Source of the DNA: Holdemanella sp.
GTDB taxonomy: Bacteria > Bacillota_I > Bacilli_A > Erysipelotrichales > Erysipelotrichaceae
NCBI GenBank assembly: GCA_021442845.1
Contig: JABUSD010000360.1
Span: 1 to 6,853, forward strand
Length of the DNA: 6,853 bases
Reading direction: 5' to 3'
In this document: piece by piece, positions 1 through 5,100 of the stretch
Layout of the letters: the number at the start of each line of letters is the position of its first letter
How positions within the stretch are numbered: the stretch's first letter is position 1
Translations under genes and position numbers: made by a program
The notes under the pieces: model-generated
What the model was told of the DNA's origin: nothing
Databases searched by the model: none
The model's input: only the letters and a program-made list of their open reading frames with translations

Positions 1-634
1 TGGCATAAACTGATACATCCAACCCTTTTTCAAGACCTTTCCGAATATCATACATCTGCGACTCATTAAATGAATCGATATATTTAGATAATTCTTCATC
101 ATATTCAGATAAATCCTCATCCTTTGCAACATCAAGGAACCGGACAACATAGAAACCTCTTGAGCTTATGGATTTCTTTTTGCCTCCACCATTATCGGGG
201 TAAAACCAGTTCCCTCTGATTACACCCTCTTCGTAGCAGTCCTCTGCATGGGGATGGCTGCGTGTTCCGGACCATTCAAGATAATGGCATTTCGCCCGCC
301 TTTCTATAACAGCCTCCTTCTTTTTTTTCTGCTCCTTCATTGCTGCAAGCTCCAGAAACTGCTCTGCCGTTGCCTTTTCAAGGTAATCCTCGTCAATACC
401 ATAGAAATCCGTCTGATTGTAGTACATGGAGGAATGATGCCATTCCTTGTATTCCAGTACATATCTTTTTAAAATGGGAAGGCTGACCTTCCTTGCAATA
501 TGGACCAGATCCGGACGGATATCATCGATTGCATTCAGAATCTCTCCCTTCGTCCATTTAGATAGGGGCATATACCCCTCCTCATATGCTTCGATGGCAT
601 TATTGCTCATCGAATAGCCTTTATAACCCGCCAT
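1..634 (-). CDS. Conserved hypothetical protein of conjugative elements, N-terminal 211 residues (cut by window edge)
   Basis: The frame is open from the ATG at 634 to the window edge, giving 211 complete codons with no stop. AAAGGAGAAG lies 7 bases before the ATG and supports this start. The N-terminus reads MAGYKGYSMSNNAIEAYEEG, followed by PLSKWTKGEI at about 23-32. I recall this opening from unnamed proteins of Firmicutes conjugative elements. A lysine-rich helix (about 96-115) precedes a Cys/His cluster: C116, H117, H127, H129 and C133, possible metal ligands. The visible end (about 190-211) contains QMYDIRKGLEKGLDVSVYA, matching a short motif that often repeats in tandem in proteins of such elements; further copies may lie beyond the edge. 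There is no signal peptide or membrane helix, so it is probably cytoplasmic. The reading frame contains an eight-A run near residues 102-104, but translation continues normally. Its function is unknown. It lies downstream of the membrane protein genes and is separated from them by a hairpin. Confidence 0.85.
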   Translation of the reverse strand, partial: MAGYKGYSMSNNAIEAYEEGYMPLSKWTKGEILNAIDDIRPDLVHIARKVSLPILKRYVLEYKEWHHSSMYYNQTDFYGIDEDYLEKATAEQFLELAAMKEQKKKKEAVIERRAKCHYLEWSGTRSHPHAEDCYEEGVIRGNWFYPDNGGGKKKSISSRGFYVVRFLDVAKDEDLSEYDEELSKYIDSFNESQMYDIRKGLEKGLDVSVYA

Positions 635-663
635 ACAAAACTTCTCCTTTCAGGCATAGCAAA

Positions 664-685
664 AGGGTGCATGTGAATGCACCCT
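664..685 (-). terminator. Perfect 9-bp hairpin after the 86-residue gene; weak terminator or processing site
   Basis: On the coding strand AGGGTGCAT and ATGCACCCT pair perfectly around a four-base loop (TCAC). Only about three further T residues follow before GCTATGCC, so termination, if any, should be partial. It sits between the stop at 718 and the RBS of the next gene at about 641-650. The inner stem GGGTGCA/TGCACCC is the same as that of the two hairpins further upstream in the operon, apart from one compensated base pair. A role in attenuation or mRNA 3'-end stability is inferred. Confidence 0.65.
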
Positions 686-717
686 GATGAAATCCAATGA
701 CAATTCCTGCATATCCA

Positions 718-978
718 TTAAATTATTGTATTTATTCTCAAGTATGCTTCGATTGCCTTTATGATTGTAGGGATAAGGAATATGAATCCCAGTGCAAAGA
801 ATACCTTTTTTGTCTTCTGCGAAAACATCTGGTCTTCCTGCACCCCTGCAAACATCTCCCTCAGCTTGTAGTACAGAGCCATTACGCAGGCAACAAGCAG
901 GGAAATCGTCTGAAGAAATGTTTCTGCATCCCTCAGCGGAGCTGCCAGAAGATCGTATAGTGCTTGAAACTCTCCCAT
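718..978 (-). CDS. 86-residue two-helix membrane protein, VirB2/TrbC-like pilin candidate
   Basis: This small protein has two hydrophobic helices, at about residues 20-37 and 58-75. They are separated by a charged loop (KLREMFAGVQEDQMFSQKTKK) of about 20 residues, and an amphipathic N-terminal segment precedes them. This size and helix-loop-helix topology match VirB2/TrbC-type pilin subunits and other small inner-membrane components of Gram-positive type IV secretion systems. No sequence motif proves that family. AGGAGGT lies 7-8 bases before the ATG at 978. An in-frame-shifted ATG at 985 is only one base from the same RBS and is rejected. The RBS abuts the stop codon of the preceding 57-residue gene, so the two are probably translationally coupled. 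There is no cleavable signal sequence. The topology is clear; the pilin role is an inference, and it could equally be a holin-like or accessory channel protein. Confidence 0.8.
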   Translation of the reverse strand: MGEFQALYDLLAAPLRDAETFLQTISLLVACVMALYYKLREMFAGVQEDQMFSQKTKKVFFALGFIFLIPTIIKAIEAYLRINTII

Positions 979-985
979 CTTTCAT

Positions 986-993
986 ACCTCCTT
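986..993 (-). promoter_or_regulatory. Ribosome binding site fixing the start of the 86-residue gene
   Basis: AAGGAGGT on the coding strand, directly adjoining the TAG stop of the upstream gene at 994-996. It leaves 7 bases to the ATG at 978, but none to the alternative ATG at 985. This decides the reading frame in favour of the two-helix membrane protein. Confidence 0.85.
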
Positions 994-1167
994 CTATAAT
1001 AGGATGGCAAAACTAGCCAGAAGTCCAGCGATGCATCCTGCCACAAGGCGGATGATTATGGACTTGATCCCTTCGATTTCACGCTCCTTCAGCGGCTTTT
1101 CCATGAAGATGAACGTGATTATTAATGCACATATAAAGCCTATAAAGGCTGCTACCTTATTGAACAT
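994..1167 (-). CDS. 57-residue two-helix membrane protein, function unknown
   Basis: The chosen start reads MFNKVAAFIG and is preceded by AAAGGAG with a 6-base gap. An in-frame ATG nine codons upstream (1194) lies ahead of that RBS and is unlikely to be used. Two hydrophobic helices, at about residues 5-22 and 36-56, flank a short charged loop (MEKPLKEREIEGIKS). Both ends are short, so nearly the whole protein is a membrane hairpin. The second helix is glycine- and alanine-rich (AGCIAGLLASFA), which suits helix packing or oligomerisation. It is followed after 15 bases by another two-helix protein, so the pair may work together in a membrane channel or as a pilin with a partner. I recognise no family. 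It could be a small secretion-system component, or a regulator of the neighbouring protein's stability. Confidence 0.75.
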   Translation of the reverse strand: MFNKVAAFIGFICALIITFIFMEKPLKEREIEGIKSIIIRLVAGCIAGLLASFAILL

Positions 1168-1173
1168 AAAATT

Positions 1174-1180
1174 CTCCTTT
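1174..1180 (-). promoter_or_regulatory. Ribosome binding site fixing the start of the 57-residue gene
   Basis: AAAGGAG on the coding strand, 6 bases before the ATG at 1167. It lies inside the longer in-frame alternative that begins at 1194, so it supports the shorter protein. Confidence 0.8.
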
Positions 1181-1194
1181 CGTTTACTGTTCAT

Positions 1195-1222
1195 TATGGA
1201 TGGGGGCAGATTGCCCCCGTTT
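1195..1222 (-). repeat. 28-bp repeat copy 1 with GC-rich hairpin, after the lipoprotein gene
   Basis: This stretch is identical to 2109-2136. Its core (1202-1218) is a palindrome which on the coding strand reads GGGGGCA, ATC, TGCCCCC: a perfect 7-bp stem with a three-base loop, or 6 bp with a five-base loop. It begins about 30 bases after the lipoprotein stop and ends 27 bases before the start of the 57-residue gene. CATCCATA, not a T run, follows the stem on the coding strand, so a classical terminator is unlikely. A processing, stability or attenuation role is inferred. The flanking bases differ from those of copy 2. Confidence 0.8.
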
Positions 1223-1248
1223 ATTATTATTTGTCTATCTGAATGGAA

Positions 1249-2091
1249 CTAACCTACGCTCCAGCCTATCGTATTACCCTCAGCATCGTTTATCGGATTG
1301 AGGGATGCAGACCCGCATGATGAATAGTAGTTCATGGCTGCATTATAGGCGGATATGAGATCTCCATACTGCGATTCATAGAATGATGCAAATGTGCATG
1401 CAGGCACTACATAGGACCCGCCCTGCGGACTGGATGGCGTATAGCCTCCTCCACCACTTCCTCCGCCTGCATTCCCTCCGGAAGAAAAGCTTTTGTCTGG
1501 TGCAGACTCCTTCTTTGCTGGAGTGATGGTGATATAGAGGATGGCTGTGCCTATATTTCCGGATGTATCCTCAGCATGGATATATACCTTGTAATCCCCT
1601 GCCTTATTCCCATCGAATCCGTTTGCTTCGACTGTGATGGTGATATCCTTTACATCATCATGGTTGTCCGATACGGAATAATAGGAGGAAAGGTCCTTGA
1701 CCTGCCCCTCCTCGAATTCAAGCATCCTTGAATCTGTTTTGATGGCAGGCGGCGTATCATCCACGATGGTTGCCGTTGTGCTGTAAATCTCACCATCCAG
1801 CACATAATCAAGCTTCACTTCACCCAGATCGGCATCCTCATCAATGGCTGGACATGCTATCGTATAGCTTCCTACATTCAGCGTTCCATCCGTGATCATG
1901 CTGCTATTGACGGAAGTGGAATCCACCCTTGATATGTATCTGCATGTATCTGTATCCCTGTCTCCATAGGAGATGGTTATATCCTTCATGAATATGACAT
2001 CGTGTTTTTCCTTATCCTTTTCTGCGGATCTTGAGCAGCCTGCCATCATGCAAGCGGCTGCAAGTGCAAGGATAATGTGTAATCTTTTCAT
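1249..2091 (-). CDS. Secreted lipoprotein with Ig-like (DUF5011-type) domain and C-terminal cysteine module
   Basis: The N-terminus is a lipoprotein signal: positive start (MKR), hydrophobic core, then MMAGC with the lipid-carrying cysteine at residue 19. A charged spacer (21-30) follows. Residues about 31-110 form a beta-rich first domain with cysteines at 50 and 80. Residues about 111-190 match the pattern of a bacterial Ig-like DUF5011-type domain: DDTPPAI opening, D-x-x-D turn, GDYKVYIHAEDTSGN, then a final strand ITIT. Residues about 198-226 are a Gly/Ser-rich flexible linker. The last 50 residues are a compact module with C232 and C259, which could form a disulfide, ending in GNTIGWSVG. 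The likely location is the outer face of the membrane. GGAAAGGA precedes the ATG with a 9-base gap. It lies downstream of the giant surface protein with 55 bases between them, so the two are probably co-expressed and may be partners. The binding target is unknown. Confidence 0.88.
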   Translation of the reverse strand: MKRLHIILALAAACMMAGCSRSAEKDKEKHDVIFMKDITISYGDRDTDTCRYISRVDSTSVNSSMITDGTLNVGSYTIACPAIDEDADLGEVKLDYVLDGEIYSTTATIVDDTPPAIKTDSRMLEFEEGQVKDLSSYYSVSDNHDDVKDITITVEANGFDGNKAGDYKVYIHAEDTSGNIGTAILYITITPAKKESAPDKSFSSGGNAGGGSGGGGYTPSSPQGGSYVVPACTFASFYESQYGDLISAYNAAMNYYSSCGSASLNPINDAEGNTIGWSVG

Positions 2092-2108
2092 GGTTTACAT
2101 CCTTTCCA

Positions 2109-2136
2109 TATGGATGGGGGCAGATTGCCCCCGTTT
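2109..2136 (-). repeat. 28-bp repeat copy 2 with GC-rich hairpin, after the surface protein gene
   Basis: Exact copy of 1195-1222. The hairpin core (2116-2132) begins about 14 bases after the surface protein stop and ends 24 bases before the lipoprotein start. On the coding strand it is preceded by GGAAAC and followed by CATCCATATGGAAAGG, with no T run. Its position between a 4.6 kb gene and a smaller downstream gene suits an RNA element that protects or separates parts of a shared transcript. This role is inferred. Confidence 0.8.
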
Positions 2137-2146
2137 CCATGAAATG

Positions 2147-5100
2147 CTATTCAGTTTCCCTCTTTCTGAGAATCAGTACAGAAATTCCAATCACTGCACT
2201 CAGTACAAGCATGAATGCAAACCATGTGGAATTGTTTCCAGCTGATGTAATGACCTTCTTTCTTGGAAGAAGATCGTCTACCATCTTGACCTGCTGTACA
2301 ACCTTTCCATTGTCTTCGACTGTGAATTCGATTGCCTGGGCAATTGTATATCCCTGGGGTGCAATGACTTCTGTAAGCTTGTATGTCTCACCGACAATCA
2401 GTCCGGAAATCTTGTGCTGCTCCTTCTTTGATGTCCATTCGTCTACGACATTTCCATCCTTGTCAGTCACCTTAAGCTGAGCACCAGACAGTTCCTTCAT
2501 GTTTGTAGCATCATATTTTGTGATTTCGACTGTATCAGTCTTCATGTCCACCATCTTCACAAGGATTGTTTCATCTGTTCCTGCTACATTGAAGCTGATG
2601 TCCTTTGCTGGAAGGTATCCGATTCCATCGCTTTCTTCAGGAGCGGATTCTTCATGCAGAGTATACTCACCGTCTGGAAGGAATGCCTTTACTCTGTGGT
2701 ATAGTTCCCTACCTTCAGAATCCACTGCATATCGCTCATGGCTTCCATCTTCATGAGTAACCGTCAGATTATAGATGGCAGCATCCGAAACCTTTCCATC
2801 CTCTACGGATGTCACCTTGGCTGTGATGCCAGCTGGTTCGATTGTCCATCTGTCCTTGCCGACCATGACAGACTGTGATGAAGATACACCAGGACCGAAT
2901 GTACTTTCAAATCCATTGACCTTCTGTCCTACCGTCCATGATTCGATAGTCCCTTCAGAATTTCTGATTTCAAGCTGAGCACCTAGTACAACGCTTCCAT
3001 TCTGGTCAAGCTTCTGCACCAGGATGTTCTGTGGAGCGATTTCCACTGTCTGTCCTTCATCTTCAATATCAGAGTGTGTAGCAATCTTGATTCCATCCCT
3101 ATACAAGTCTTCAAATACGACTGTTGTCACTCCATTCAGTGCAATCGCATTGAATGTGAATTCAAGTTCCACTTCTCCATCCTTTGCCTGAGGCGTGAAT
3201 GTCTTTTCAGCCTTGACTTCCTTTCCATCAGAAAGGAGCGGTTCATTGGTTTCTTTGTTCATAAGGATTCCCTTTATTGTATATTCCTTGCCTGGAGCAA
3301 GATTCTTATATGCAACGACATCCCTGATGGTTATGATATCTTTTGTGATGTCCTTGTGATCTCCCGTATCAGCAGATGTAGCTGTTGTCTGGATGTTGAT
3401 TACATGGATCGTCTGGCTTTCATCATCGATGTCTTCGTGGTGTCCGACCTCAATCTTCTTTCCATCCTTTGTATTCTTGACAAGCTTTTCGAAGAATACG
3501 ATATCTTCCCCTTCCAGCGGCTTCAGATTGATTTCAATCTGCATTTTTACATTCATGTCTGCCTTTACTGGCGTGAATGACTGTGTAGAAGTGACTGCGT
3601 TTCCATCGATTACGACTGGCTGTCCCGTCTTTTTAGACATTAGCGTTGCCGTCAATGTGTAGCTTTCCACAGCATCTGTATTTGTATCCAGATTCTTCAG
3701 AGCGACAACATCATAGATCTTCTGCACCTTGTCAAGAGCCTGGATTTCCTGGCTTCCGTCTTCATCCACAATTGCTGTTGTGGATACATCCACAAAGCGG
3801 ATTGTCTGTCCGTAGTCATTGATGTCATGGTGAGGGGCGTATTCCTTCTCATCATCTCTGGTGATATCTTCGAATACGACATATTCATTGCTTCCGGCTG
3901 TCGGAAGATCTGCTGTATTGACCGTGTATTCCAGTGTGACCGTTCCATCAGATGCTTCAGGCGTAAATGTCTTTTCAGCTGTCACCTTAGCACCATTGAT
4001 ATATAGAGGTTCTCCAGTCGCCTTGTTTACAAGATATCCGGATACTGTATATTCATGATTGACTGAAAGGTTTGTATAGCTGATTGTGTCAACGATTGTC
4101 ACAGTCTGTCCATCCATTGGCATGTCCTTTGATCCGGTTGCCTTGTCTTTGGCTGTCGTTCCGATATCGATCGGCTTGTCATTATCGTTGAATGCATTCT
4201 CATCAAAGATTGTGCCAGCATGGTCATCTTCCTTAATCTGGAAGTATTTCAATCCATTGGCAAAAGTTACAAGACCTGTATTGCAGGCATATCCGTCAGG
4301 GGCTTTCGTCTCCTCGATCGTGATCGTCCCGTATGGGATTGTAGGCTGTTTTGAGCCATCCCCGAATACTTCATAATATAGATCATCACTTAATTCAGAA
4401 ACCAAGAAGTTGTCATTTAAACGTACCCTACCATTGACATCAGACTCAAAAACCCACGTACTTGTTGGTGCGATCGGGTCCCCATCATTGTCAACAACGG
4501 CATCGCTTCCGTTCAATGTATAATATCCGGCATAGTATCTGACTGTATACTGTGCCCCTTTCAAAAGAGTTCGTCTATCAGCATCCTTTTTCACAAGGAC
4601 GATTGAAATCGGGTCATTGCCAGGAATATCCTTGACATCGATGACAGTCGGAGCATCCTTGTTCGAGCTTGTCGCAACAACCCTGTAGACTTCCGTATTC
4701 AACTTATATCCTTCCGGCTCTTTTATCTCCTTGACGTAGTATGTCTTTCCGGCTTCCGCCTTTACAGTATCCGTTGTTCCATCCGCCTTGATGACAAGCG
4801 TCTGCAGAAGATTATTGCATGCACTGTCTGAATAGACACCATACATAGCACCTTCAAAATTTTCCGAAATCCAGTTTCCGTCTTCATCCACATTGGATGG
4901 ATAGCAGAAGTTGTTTTTTGTCATTTCCGGATTGGCTGACTTCTTCTTCAGCGTGAAGTATGTGTCCCCCTGCGAGATGTGGTAGATTCTGTATCTATCA
5001 CAGAACTTGTTTGCATCCAGCTGTCCTAGGCAGCTCTGAATGCTTGATTCGATTGAATTGTTGACAGCAACAGCGGAACCATTCTTGATGATACCTGTAA

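Noticed and set aside
326..333. Eight-A run in the coding strand as a programmed frameshift site
   Set aside because: The zero frame stays open for another hundred codons with coherent sequence, and no downstream stimulating structure was evident.
248..472. Plus-strand frame with a hydrophobic leucine-rich stretch
   Set aside because: It is antisense to the partial hypothetical protein. The leucine/phenylalanine run is the complement of that protein's Lys/Glu-rich helix.
650..985. Minus-strand open frame overlapping the 86-residue gene in another phase
   Set aside because: Its ATG is only one base from the Shine-Dalgarno sequence. The product has no recognisable character, while the overlapping frame has proper spacing and two clean membrane helices. 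It also runs through the 664-685 hairpin.
1202..1235. Hairpin followed by a T-rich stretch on the plus strand, resembling a terminator
   Set aside because: No gene on the plus strand runs into it. The T-rich side is on the wrong strand for the operon, and the second copy lacks it.
3074..3580. Longest plus-strand open frame (168 codons), opposite the VaFE region
   Set aside because: It lies antisense inside a gene with strong domain support, has a Cys/Ile/Phe-rich composition typical of antisense reading, and has no fitting ribosome binding site.
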